A stretch of DNA of 64,000 bases from Candidatus Competibacter denitrificans Run_A_D11 (GTDB taxonomy: Bacteria > Pseudomonadota > Gammaproteobacteria > Competibacterales > Competibacteraceae), in the NCBI RefSeq assembly GCF_001051235.1, contig NZ_CBTJ020000042.1, forward strand, positions 106,550 to 170,549, given 5' to 3'. The notes beneath the pieces were generated by a model. It was not told the origin of the DNA and did not search any database. It was given only the letters and a program-made list of their open reading frames with translations. A program made the position numbers and the translations under genes. The stretch's first letter is position 1. Each line of letters opens with the position of its first letter. This document shows positions 44,894-52,608 of the stretch, piece after piece.

Positions 44894-45697
44894 CTATTGC
44901 CGATCAGGCGGATAGGCGGAGCAGCCCAAGTCCAGCGACACGGCCCGACCCGCAGCAATGATCATCAAGGCGTACTCGTCCATCCTGCTTCGATCAAAGC
45001 GAAATTCCGGGAACGAAACACTCAGCCCTGCCACGACACTGTTCCAATGATCGAAGATGGGCACCGAGATGCAGATAATATGTTCTTCGAACTCCTCGTT
45101 ATCGAGGCCGTACTTGCGTTGGCGGGTGCGTTCGAGTTCTTCCAGAAATTGCTCCGGCCCGACCACGCTGTTCTTGCGGAAACGTGTATAAATCATGCCA
45201 GCCATGGCGATATCACGCCGTTCAGGCGCCTCCCAAGCCAGTAGCGCCTTGCCCAGCGCGGTGACATGGATCGGTGCCCGCTTGCCCACCCTGGAATACA
45301 TGCCCAAGTTGTGCTTGGCATCGACCTTGTTAATGTAGATGACTTCGCTGTCAGCTAGGACGCCCAGATGGATAGTCTCTGAGGTTTTCTCGGAGAGCAT
45401 CTGCATCTGGGGCTTGGCCATCTCAATCAGATCGAGGTGTTGCAACACATTGGCACCCAGCTCGAACAGCCTCATGGTCAAGCTATAGCGCTCGCTCTCC
45501 ACCTCCTGGCGGACCACGCCCAGCGAGATCATGGTTTGCAGGAAGCGATAGACCGTCGCCTTGGGCATGGCCAAGCGGATAGATAGCTCGGAGATACTGG
45601 TATCTTTGCGTTCGCCCAGCGCTGCCAGTAGGCCAAACACTTTGAGTACAGCGGCTACTGGTTCGATCTCTTTGCTGATCCGGTGATCTTCATTCAT
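44894..45697 (-). CDS. IclR/KdgR-family transcriptional regulator
   Basis: 267 residues from the ATG at 45697. A TTG 18 codons upstream is possible, but the N-terminus from this ATG matches the length seen in E. coli KdgR. The winged helix-turn-helix is at ~15-75 (VLKVFGLLAAL, SISELSIRLAMPKATVYRFLQTM). The IclR effector domain follows (ETIHLGVLADSEVIYINKVD, YSRVGKRAPIHVTALGKALLAW, and the ISVPIFDHWNSVVAGLSVSFP close). It is close in pattern to KdgR, a repressor in hexuronate metabolism, but the context here is the mycofactocin cluster and the ligand is unknown. Confidence 0.9.
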   Translation of the reverse strand: MNEDHRISKEIEPVAAVLKVFGLLAALGERKDTSISELSIRLAMPKATVYRFLQTMISLGVVRQEVESERYSLTMRLFELGANVLQHLDLIEMAKPQMQMLSEKTSETIHLGVLADSEVIYINKVDAKHNLGMYSRVGKRAPIHVTALGKALLAWEAPERRDIAMAGMIYTRFRKNSVVGPEQFLEELERTRQRKYGLDNEEFEEHIICISVPIFDHWNSVVAGLSVSFPEFRFDRSRMDEYALMIIAAGRAVSLDLGCSAYPPDRQ

Positions 45698-45913
45698 TGT
45701 GGCTTCTGACTGGATGCGGTCGCTGTGCTGCCCTTCATAATGGCTCTCCAAAAAGGGACCCCAAATTCGATGGCTTGCTGCAAGCTGCTGGTTTATCGGT
45801 GCAAAATCTGTTACTACAAAGAGGGCAAGGTAGGTAAAGCCAAAAACTCAGACTTCCGAACTGCGAACTTGCAGAAGCTGAATGCAATGAAAAATATTAT
45901 GAAATCACTATTT

Positions 45914-46030
45914 TAGGAGTTACGCAGTTGAAATTCTAAGTGATTGATTAATGGAAAATTTCGGTTGTCTACCGCACAAGTCGATTTCTTTTAAAATCAG
46001 ATTGTTAGAGATCCAACTGCGTAACTCCTA
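45914..46030. mobile_element. 117-bp miniature inverted-repeat element (MITE)
   Basis: Perfect 17-bp terminal inverted repeats (45914-45930 taggagttacgcagttg and its complement at 46014-46030) enclose 83 A+T-rich bases with no coding capacity. Both sides carry the same 5 bases, TATTT (45909-45913 and 46031-46035), as a target-site duplication. This is a complete non-autonomous element that would need a transposase from elsewhere. Confidence 0.92.
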
Positions 46031-46035
46031 TATTT

Positions 46036-46341
46036 ATATTTTATGGTAAACAGTTTCATGGCACCAACTGTTTATAGGATGCCGTTGCGTTACTTGCTAG
46101 CCAACGTTTTGATAGGCAGTGATCAGCCGCAATTAGGCGGCGTGGGAATCGAGCGGATAGGTTCGATTCCCTGGCGCGTGATGCGAGCGGAGGCGACGGT
46201 TTGCAAGCCGAGCATCGGCCGAACGAGCCGTTTTACTGCTCAATGATCCTGTTCAACCACGTTGTTAAGATCTGTGTGTCGCCGGATTTCGATGGTGGGA
46301 GCGGTGTCGGTTGTGGGGTTGAGTGCGCAACTCGTTCCGAT
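46036..46341. other. Intergenic region between MITE and mftB
   Basis: Together with 45698-45913, this separates iclR from mftB. Only short frames without recognisable content can be read. A GGTTCGATTCC string near 46160 resembles a tRNA T-arm but has no pairing arms around it. I see no other structured element. Confidence 0.4.
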
Positions 46342-46632
46342 TCATGCCTCATACGTCAAAATACCCAGCCGTTCCAATTGTGCGACCACTTTAATGAGAG
46401 CCTCACGGGTTGTTGATGGCGACCTGACCCAGGCTGCCAGGAAACTATCCAGGGCCTCCTGCAAAGGACGTTGACCGTCGAGACCTTGAACAAATTCGAC
46501 AACTGGATGGGAATACAGAAAATAGAGGCGGCGGTTGTCGTACCGATACACCAGACCGCCGAAGTTTTCTTGGCGGATCACCACTCCCGGCGCCAGTCGG
46601 TAGCCGGCGGTCAATTCAACGGCTGCGCTCAT
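46342..46632 (-). CDS. mftB: Mycofactocin precursor-binding chaperone MftB
   Basis: 96 residues of the PqqD-like RiPP recognition element fold. LAPGVVIRQENFGGLVYRYDNRRLYFLYS forms the beta-rich half and the helical half follows, ending QLERLGILTYEA. MftB binds the leader of MftA and presents it to the radical-SAM enzyme MftC. The start ATG overlaps the SDR stop codon (ATGA). It is the last gene of the mft operon here, whereas in mycobacteria it directly follows mftA. Confidence 0.9.
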   Translation of the reverse strand: MSAAVELTAGYRLAPGVVIRQENFGGLVYRYDNRRLYFLYSHPVVEFVQGLDGQRPLQEALDSFLAAWVRSPSTTREALIKVVAQLERLGILTYEA

Positions 46633-47438
46633 TTAAGCATCCTGCCTGCGTCGATATTCAGTTTCTGTCCAGTCACATAGCGGGCTTCGTCTGATACCAG
46701 CCATAAAGCGGCGTTAGCGACATCTTGCGCATCGATCAGTTTGACGGGGAGCGCGTTGCCGTGACGAATGAATTCGACCAGATCTTCTGTTGCCATATCC
46801 GCAGCGTGGGCCATGCCGGTAATAATGTCGGTGTCAACGGCAGTCGGATGCAGTGTATTGACTGTAATGTTGTGCGGTGCCAGTTCCTGCGCCAATGAGT
46901 TAGCCAGCCCAATGACCCCCCATTTTGAGGCGCAATAATGGGCCATGCCCGGTTCACCACGCAATCCGGCCACCGAAGAGGTCATGACGATGCTGCCGCC
47001 TGTCTTTTGCGCCAGCATGTGGGGAACAACATACTTCACCGCCAGCCAATAGCCTTTAAGGTTGACGTCGATCATCATGTCCCACCACTCTTCAGTGATG
47101 TCCCATGTCAGAGCCATATCAGCGATGCCGGCATTGCAGACTAGAATGTCGATATGCCCGAATGCAGCGATTGTCTTCTCTACCGCCATCGCCATCGCCA
47201 GGCTATCGCGCACATCAGCGACCAGTTCCAGCACCTGACGACCGGATTCTCGGACCTGCTGAGCCGTCTCCTCTAGGTCGCTACGCTCGGCCAGCGCATA
47301 ACGCGGATAGGGAAGATTATGGCAGATATCCAGCGCCGCAATGTCGGCCCCCTCACGGGCCATTAGTACGGCATGTGCCCGACCCTGACCACGAGCCGCC
47401 CCGGTGATAAATGCGACTTTTCCTTCCAGTTTGCCCAT
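46629..47438 (-). CDS. Mycofactocin-coupled SDR dehydrogenase
   Basis: 269 residues. The short-chain dehydrogenase core is present: TGAARGQGRAHA, LVCNAGIAD, VMTSSVAG and YCASKWG (Ser-Tyr-Lys). Between beta-2 and helix C an insertion (LDICHNLPYPRYALAERSDLEETAQQVRESGRQ) marks the family whose members occur only with mycofactocin genes. They hold NAD(H) tightly and pass electrons to mycofactocin. The protein probably oxidises a primary or secondary alcohol. It lies between mftA and mftB, 102 bases after mftA, and is the only dehydrogenase of this type in the window. Confidence 0.92.
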   Translation of the reverse strand: MGKLEGKVAFITGAARGQGRAHAVLMAREGADIAALDICHNLPYPRYALAERSDLEETAQQVRESGRQVLELVADVRDSLAMAMAVEKTIAAFGHIDILVCNAGIADMALTWDITEEWWDMMIDVNLKGYWLAVKYVVPHMLAQKTGGSIVMTSSVAGLRGEPGMAHYCASKWGVIGLANSLAQELAPHNITVNTLHPTAVDTDIITGMAHAADMATEDLVEFIRHGNALPVKLIDAQDVANAALWLVSDEARYVTGQKLNIDAGRMLK

Positions 47439-47540
47439 GAGTCCCGCCTTTGCAGGAGAGGTTCAGTCAGTTGGTCACGGCGATCCGCCATAACCACTGT
47501 ATGGCCGACCGGCTCCATTGGAGACCGGTCGGGGTTGGAC

Positions 47541-47735
47541 TTAATAGACGCCGCACATGCCGTCGATGCTGACCTCCTCGATCAGCAGTTCTTCTTCGAT
47601 CTGTGGCAGTTCTGCCAGTGTTTCAGTGCGCTGCACGGAGTCGCCGGTTGCCAGAGCGGAAACCTTTGGGGTCGCCAGGGCCGGCGGAAGGTGGGGAACA
47701 GGGGTGGCTGGGAGTTGTTCAACAGGAATAAACAT
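47541..47735 (-). CDS. mftA: Mycofactocin precursor peptide MftA
   Basis: 64 residues ending in the invariant core EEVSIDGMCGVY. MftC decarboxylates the C-terminal Tyr and cross-links it to Val; MftE then releases the dipeptide that becomes mycofactocin. The start is clear: AAGGAG nine bases ahead of the ATG at 47735. The leader is unusually long and Pro/Ala-rich in its first 45 residues; mycobacterial MftA is about 30 residues. The final ~25 residues, rich in Glu and Leu, correspond to the part bound by MftB. It is expressed in the middle of the cluster, perhaps from its own promoter. Confidence 0.97.
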   Translation of the reverse strand: MFIPVEQLPATPVPHLPPALATPKVSALATGDSVQRTETLAELPQIEEELLIEEVSIDGMCGVY

Positions 47736-47789
47736 CAGGGTGATCTCCTTCAGGTTGACAATGAACAAGGATACAGAGATACGACAACG

Positions 47790-47804
47790 GCAAAGCAATT
47801 GACA
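47790..47804 (-). promoter_or_regulatory. Imperfect sigma-54-like promoter upstream of mftA
   Basis: On the minus strand TGTCAATTGCTTTGC resembles the -24/-12 consensus TGGCACG-N4-TTGC with the correct 10-base spacing, 55 bases ahead of the mftA ATG. One of the two nearly invariant G bases at -24 is T, so strength is doubtful. The AcoR-like activator in the same gene run makes a sigma-54 promoter plausible. Confidence 0.25.
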
Positions 47805-47818
47805 TGAAGCATGATGGC

Positions 47819-49342
47819 TTATCTTCGCCAGATCAGGCGTGGCAGCAGCGGCTGCAAAGTGCGTCGTTGCCAACAGCCGCACCAGAGTCCCACTTGATAC
47901 GCAGCCAGTTCCAATCCATACAAACCGACAAAAACGAGTGGCGAGAGTTGGGATTGCAGCCGCTGGTGATCCATCAATGGGGCAGCAATCAGCAACAAGA
48001 GGATTGCCGGTAAGCCATAAGGCTGTATCGCGCCCATCACAAGGAGCGGGAGGCTGTAATAGCGAACCGTGTTGGCGCTGAGGTGGTATAAAGCGGCTGC
48101 CTGCTGCCTGCCCAACGCAGCCGCAACCCGACCGACGGATAGCGTGACTCCGATCCGACGTAGCTCGCGCTGCTTTGCAACCATTTCCACGCCAAACAGA
48201 ATCACCGCGACCGCTGCCGGTCCCAACCCGGCCAAACCGAACCACGGCGTCAGCGCCACGCTCAGCAGTAACAGCAGGCTGATGCGCGGCAGGTGCATCA
48301 GCCGCCGACCTTCGGGGTAGCGTTGTTGTAAGTCCGCTTCGGATGAGCCGTAGTCAGCGCGGCGCCGCAGCCAGTCACCCCAACGCACCCGATGATCATG
48401 CGTCACCCGACCCGCAGGCACATACCAGGCGCGTTGTCCGCTACGCAAAGTGCGCCAGATGAAATCCACATCCTCACCGACCCGCAGCGCCGCATCAAAG
48501 CCGCCTTGGGCCAGCACGACATCACGCCGCACCAGTAGATTGCAGGTAGGTAAATAAGAAACCGCTCCCGATGGAATGACTTCGGTTTCCGCCGCGCCCA
48601 TATCCAGCGGCGAGCGCACCGCTTCGAACGCAGCCACTACGCCATGCGCTGGATGGGCTATGACCCGACCGCCGACCACCGCAACGGCTGGATCATCCAG
48701 ATAGGGTAGCAGCGTTCTAAGCCAACCCGGTTCCGCCACACAATCATTGTCGATAAACGCCAGGATCGTGCCGCTGGCCATTGCTGCCGCCAGATTGCGC
48801 GCTGCCGACTGCCCAATGTTGCGTTCTTGGCGTAAAAGCCGGATTGGCAAATCGTTCAGAACCTCGATCAGCGGCGGGGTGGACGCATCGTCCACCACGA
48901 TAATTTCCCGACGGTCAGCGGGATAATCCAGCGCCAGCAAGGATTGCACACAGCGGCGGGTGGCCTCGGCGCGACCATGCGCTGGAATGATGATCGAAAC
49001 GTTCGGCCAAACGGTCAGTGTGGCCGGATACCGGATCAACAGTCGGCGACGCATTAGCGAACCCAGAAAGGTCTCAATAGTACCCAGCGCCATGCCGGGA
49101 ACATTGACCGCCAGTTCGGCCATACTGCATGGTTGCCGCAATGCGTTGAGCAGACTCGTAGCCTGCCGATTCAACCGCAGCGCCATCAGGGGCTGCATAC
49201 AGAGCAACACGCCCCCCTGTGCATCGGCCAGCACGGCAAGACCCGGTTGCAAGGCATAACGCGCCGGCTGGGCCGGTAGTGAATGAGGCAGGGATGCCAA
49301 AGCGACAGCACCGCCATTGCGCCGCCGTACCGCCTGTTTCAT
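47819..49342 (-). CDS. mftF: Mycofactocin system glycosyltransferase MftF
   Basis: 507 residues from the ATG at 49342, which overlaps the mftE stop codon (ATGA); the ATG at 49366 is an alternative. An N-terminal PqqD-like segment (~25-100) precedes a family-2 glycosyltransferase domain (VSIIIPAHGRAEATRRCVQSLL, IIVVDDAS, AFIDNDCVAEPGWL as the DxD-type motif, GEDVDFIWR). Hydrophobic helices in the last 150 residues suggest membrane attachment. MftF adds beta-1,4-glucose units to the mycofactocin aglycon. Confidence 0.93.
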   Translation of the reverse strand: MKQAVRRRNGGAVALASLPHSLPAQPARYALQPGLAVLADAQGGVLLCMQPLMALRLNRQATSLLNALRQPCSMAELAVNVPGMALGTIETFLGSLMRRRLLIRYPATLTVWPNVSIIIPAHGRAEATRRCVQSLLALDYPADRREIIVVDDASTPPLIEVLNDLPIRLLRQERNIGQSAARNLAAAMASGTILAFIDNDCVAEPGWLRTLLPYLDDPAVAVVGGRVIAHPAHGVVAAFEAVRSPLDMGAAETEVIPSGAVSYLPTCNLLVRRDVVLAQGGFDAALRVGEDVDFIWRTLRSGQRAWYVPAGRVTHDHRVRWGDWLRRRADYGSSEADLQQRYPEGRRLMHLPRISLLLLLSVALTPWFGLAGLGPAAVAVILFGVEMVAKQRELRRIGVTLSVGRVAAALGRQQAAALYHLSANTVRYYSLPLLVMGAIQPYGLPAILLLLIAAPLMDHQRLQSQLSPLVFVGLYGLELAAYQVGLWCGCWQRRTLQPLLPRLIWRR

Positions 49343-50097
49343 ACTGGGTTGGTTTGAGTAAGCCATTGCCTCAGCGCCGTTTCATAACACGCGGTTTGCG
49401 CCACCAGATACCGCTCGCCCCGGCCTGCATCCGCCTGCCGGGGATCGCCCACCACGCCAGTCAGCGTCAATGCCTGGGTTCCTACCGCCACCAGTTGCAT
49501 CAGGGCTGTAGGCATATCGCCAGTATAGCCGGGCACGGCCAGGTCCATTCGTACCTGTTCTGGAGACAGGTGCAGTAATTCGGAGGTTTCGCCTTCCCCC
49601 GCGTGTAAGCCAAGCGCCGATAATGGGATGCCATCCTGTTCCGCGATCGCCAGCACCGTAGCGCCACAGACCAGCATGGCGTCGGGTATCCAGACGGCTA
49701 ACGCAGGTACTTCCTGTTGCAATCGTGCCGCCGCCAGCGTCAGCGCATGACCGTTACCACCATGTGCCGACAGCACGATCAAGTGTCTCACGCCCCAGGC
49801 GACCATACGCCGGGCGCAATCCACGATCACTGCCGCTAGAGTTTCCGCATCCAGACTTAATAGGCCGGCAAAACCGCTGTGTTCATCGGAGCAGCCAATG
49901 GGTATAACCGGTGCAACCAGCACCGGCAGCCGTTCCGCTAACCGCTCAGCCAGCGCCACCGCCCGCCAGGTATCGGTGCCCATCGGCAGGTGTGAACCGT
50001 GCTGCTCAGTCGCTCCCAGCGGCAAGATCACCGTATTCACGCCAGCAGCGATGGCTTGCGCCACCATCGGCTCAGTTAATTCAGCCAGGGGTTTCAT
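49339..50097 (-). CDS. mftE: Mycofactocin peptidase MftE (creatininase family)
   Basis: 252 residues with the creatininase metal-binding set: LGATEQHGSHLPMGTDT (~25-41), GCSDEHSGFAG (~67-77) and LSAHGGNGHAL (~108-118). MftE cleaves the modified MftA before its final Val-Tyr, freeing the heterocycle AHDP. The ATG overlaps the fixA-type stop codon by four bases. Confidence 0.93.
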   Translation of the reverse strand: MKPLAELTEPMVAQAIAAGVNTVILPLGATEQHGSHLPMGTDTWRAVALAERLAERLPVLVAPVIPIGCSDEHSGFAGLLSLDAETLAAVIVDCARRMVAWGVRHLIVLSAHGGNGHALTLAAARLQQEVPALAVWIPDAMLVCGATVLAIAEQDGIPLSALGLHAGEGETSELLHLSPEQVRMDLAVPGYTGDMPTALMQLVAVGTQALTLTGVVGDPRQADAGRGERYLVAQTACYETALRQWLTQTNPV

Positions 50098-50966
50098 GCC
50101 CGCGTCTCTAAGAAACCTTGCTCAAGCAGAAAGGTAAGGATGGCATCGGCCTGTTGTTCCGGCGTACCGCTATCCAAAATTTTTCCCGCCTTGCCGGATA
50201 CGCCGGCGGACATGATCTGTGCGACCCGCTCCGAGGCCGATTTGGTAGAATCCGGGGTAAACATCACGCGCGCCCGTGGGCGCGGCGGCATCACTTCGTG
50301 TAGAGTCATGGCTGGAAAATGCAAATCTTGCGGCGACAAATCCAACTCCTCCAGCCCATACCGCGTGATCAGCAAGTGTTTGGCCCGCATCAAGTTGGGC
50401 AGGCTGGCTTGGCGCAAATGCACCAGTCCGGTTTCCAGTCCGAGAATAGCCGGTAAAGTCACCTCGCCCTCAGCCCGTGCCCCGCGCGCCAATCGCCGCT
50501 GTACCCGCATTCGCCCGGATTGCAGCTCAAATTGAGTGACATCGGTGACGACCGGCCAATCCAGATACTCGGCCAGCAGGGCGGGTACCGTCCCTGAGCC
50601 GCGATCCACACTGTGTCCGCCGCACAGCACCAAGTCGGGAAGTTGCTGCACCCGCAATGCCGCCGCCAGTAGAATCGTGGTGACAATCGGCTTGGTGTTG
50701 TTGAGCGAATCGTCCCACACCCGCACCGCCGCGTCGGCACCTGCGGCCAGCGCGTCCTGCAACAGGTGATCCGCCTCAACCGGCCCCACGCTGAACACGG
50801 TCACTGTGCCACTGGGCGGTCGCAGCCGCAGCGCCAGTTCGAGCGCACTTTCATCCGCTGGATTCATCATATACAGCGCCCGACCGGCATCAATCATCCC
50901 GGTCAGCGGATCAACCTCAATCGTGCTGGGATCGGGGACGTATTTGAGACAAACGGCGATACGCAT
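50094..50966 (-). CDS. fixA: Electron transfer flavoprotein beta subunit (FixA-like)
   Basis: 290 residues of the ETF beta/FixA family: CLKYVPDPSTIEVD at the start, MNPADESALELALRL and LPDLVLCGGHSVDRGSGTVPALLAEYLDWP for the adenine-nucleotide side. It pairs with the FixB-type subunit (52605-53660) to carry electrons on FAD. It lies between fixX and mftE with a four-base overlap to mftE, so it belongs to the same transcript as the cofactor genes. Confidence 0.92.
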   Translation of the reverse strand: MRIAVCLKYVPDPSTIEVDPLTGMIDAGRALYMMNPADESALELALRLRPPSGTVTVFSVGPVEADHLLQDALAAGADAAVRVWDDSLNNTKPIVTTILLAAALRVQQLPDLVLCGGHSVDRGSGTVPALLAEYLDWPVVTDVTQFELQSGRMRVQRRLARGARAEGEVTLPAILGLETGLVHLRQASLPNLMRAKHLLITRYGLEELDLSPQDLHFPAMTLHEVMPPRPRARVMFTPDSTKSASERVAQIMSAGVSGKAGKILDSGTPEQQADAILTFLLEQGFLETRA

Positions 50967-50998
50967 GGCTGAACCCTTTAATCAGGTCTTAAGGATGC

Positions 50999-51286
50999 TC
51001 AGGATTCCCGGAAGGTAACCCCGTAACCGCCATCTGGATAGGACCAATCAATAGCCCCTTCTTGGTTGCAGGCGATATAACAGGTGCCACACTCGAAACA
51101 TTGTTCGTAGTTGAACAAAATGCCGCCGTCATCGAGTGGAACGAACAGATTGGCCGGGCAGACGTAGACGCAGGCATGAACCGAGCATTGGTTGCGGCAG
51201 ATCTCCGAATTCAAGACGATATGCGGCGTCGCCGCGACTCGGAATCGCACCGTGCGCATCTTTTCTTCGTGGGTCGTCATTACCAT
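50999..51286 (-). CDS. fixX: FixX-like ferredoxin
   Basis: 95 residues from the ATG at 51286; the ATG at 51280, overlapping the fixC stop as TAATG, is equally possible. Cysteine motifs are CRNQCSVHACVYVCP and CFECGTCYIAC. The latter matches the conserved cluster-binding loop of FixX, which is the detached iron-sulfur domain of ETF:quinone oxidoreductase. It works with FixC. Confidence 0.9.
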   Translation of the reverse strand: MVMTTHEEKMRTVRFRVAATPHIVLNSEICRNQCSVHACVYVCPANLFVPLDDGGILFNYEQCFECGTCYIACNQEGAIDWSYPDGGYGVTFRES

Positions 51287-52608
51287 AGATAGGCCCTCGC
51301 TACCTGATAGGCATCACGAAATAACTGCCCCGGCTTCATTTCGAACTGGCGTGCCATCCGGTAAGCCAGCGGCAAAATTTTTCGCTTGGGCGCACCGTCC
51401 ACTCGGAAGAGTTGTTCCATACCGCAGGCGACCATCTCGGGATAAAGATTTTGTAAACGCGGGCCGTTGACGAAAGACGGCGCATGACGATAGGCCCGAA
51501 AATCGGTGGAGACATGGCGCTGTTTCAGGTGCTTTTGATAAGCCGCCAAGGTGCGAGCGGAGAAATTACCGCGCGCACAGGCAGCAATTGCCGTTTCCGC
51601 TGCCGCTAAGCCGGATTGCATGGCGTAGTTCATTCCTTCCAGATACAGTCCGGCGGCCAGACAAAACCCGGCGGCATCGCCGGCCACCAGCATCCCATCG
51701 GTGTACAGTTTGGGTTTCATCGCCCAGCCGCTTTCGGGAATCAGATGGGCCGAGTACTCACGCAGTTTGCTGCCACGCACGAGTGGCGCGACCGCCGGGT
51801 GGGCCTTGAACCGTTCCAGCAGTTCGTAGGGCCGCTTGCGTCGTTCCACCAGCGACGATATTTGGCCGATCACGCCCAGCGACAGCGAATCCCGGTTAGT
51901 GTAGAGAAACGCACCGCCGTGAACGTCCTCGGTAATCGCGCCCAGGTATTCGAAGGCGATCCCATCGTTGTCGTTGAGGCGAAAGCGATCTTGAATAATC
52001 GCTGGGTCCAGCCCGACCACCTCCTTGACGCCCAAGGACAGTTCGTGCGGATGAAATGTGCGTTGCAAGCCGGCCTTCTTCGCTAGGAAAGAGTTAACCC
52101 CGTCGCAGGCGATGACCACATTGCCGTAAATCTCACCCTGTTCGCGGCGTACCCGCACACCGACGATCCGACCGTTTTCCCGCAGCACATCATCGACAAC
52201 CGCCGAAGTCAGCACGAAAGCGCCTGCCGCCTCGGCCTGCGCCGCCAGCCAGCGATCAAATTTGGGTCGCAGCACCGTGAAGCCGTTGTAAGGCGCTGTA
52301 CCGTAACCGTCGCCGACGCAATGAAAATCGAGCGCCACCGAGGTGGTCGGCGACATAAAGGCAATATCGCGGCGGCAAATGTGGCGCTCCACCGGCGCGT
52401 GTTCCCACCAGTTGGGAATCAGTTCATTGAGGATCGCGCTGCCGTAAAAAACCGCCCCGGAAACATTTTTAGCGCCGGGATATTCGCCGCGTTCTAGTAG
52501 CATCACCTTGAGGCCGGCGCGGGCGCTGAGTAAAGCGGCAGCGCTACCCGCAGGTCCAGCGCCAACGATGATGACATCGAATTGTTCTTTGGCGGGGGGC
52601 GCGGTCAT
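51280..52608 (-). CDS. fixC: ETF:quinone oxidoreductase flavoprotein (FixC-like)
   Basis: 442 residues. The FAD-binding Rossmann motif VIIVGAGPAGSAAALLSARAG (~12-32) is followed by LLERGEYPGAKNVSGA, and the second FAD motif YTDGMLVAGDAAGFCLAAGLYLEGMNYAM lies near 285-315. The family passes electrons from ETF to the membrane quinone. It starts within the fixB stop codon (four-base overlap). Confidence 0.93.
   Translation of the reverse strand: MTAPPAKEQFDVIIVGAGPAGSAAALLSARAGLKVMLLERGEYPGAKNVSGAVFYGSAILNELIPNWWEHAPVERHICRRDIAFMSPTTSVALDFHCVGDGYGTAPYNGFTVLRPKFDRWLAAQAEAAGAFVLTSAVVDDVLRENGRIVGVRVRREQGEIYGNVVIACDGVNSFLAKKAGLQRTFHPHELSLGVKEVVGLDPAIIQDRFRLNDNDGIAFEYLGAITEDVHGGAFLYTNRDSLSLGVIGQISSLVERRKRPYELLERFKAHPAVAPLVRGSKLREYSAHLIPESGWAMKPKLYTDGMLVAGDAAGFCLAAGLYLEGMNYAMQSGLAAAETAIAACARGNFSARTLAAYQKHLKQRHVSTDFRAYRHAPSFVNGPRLQNLYPEMVACGMEQLFRVDGAPKRKILPLAYRMARQFEMKPGQLFRDAYQVARAYLW

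Noticed and set aside
46150..46180. Possible tRNA 3' half (GGTTCGATTCC)
   Set aside because: The bases flanking the loop do not pair as a T-stem and no acceptor, D or anticodon arms can be drawn upstream.
47736..48245. Longer MftA reading frame (234 codons in total)
   Set aside because: The upstream part overlaps mftF in another frame and has no leader-like content; the ATG at 47735 has a strong Shine-Dalgarno sequence.
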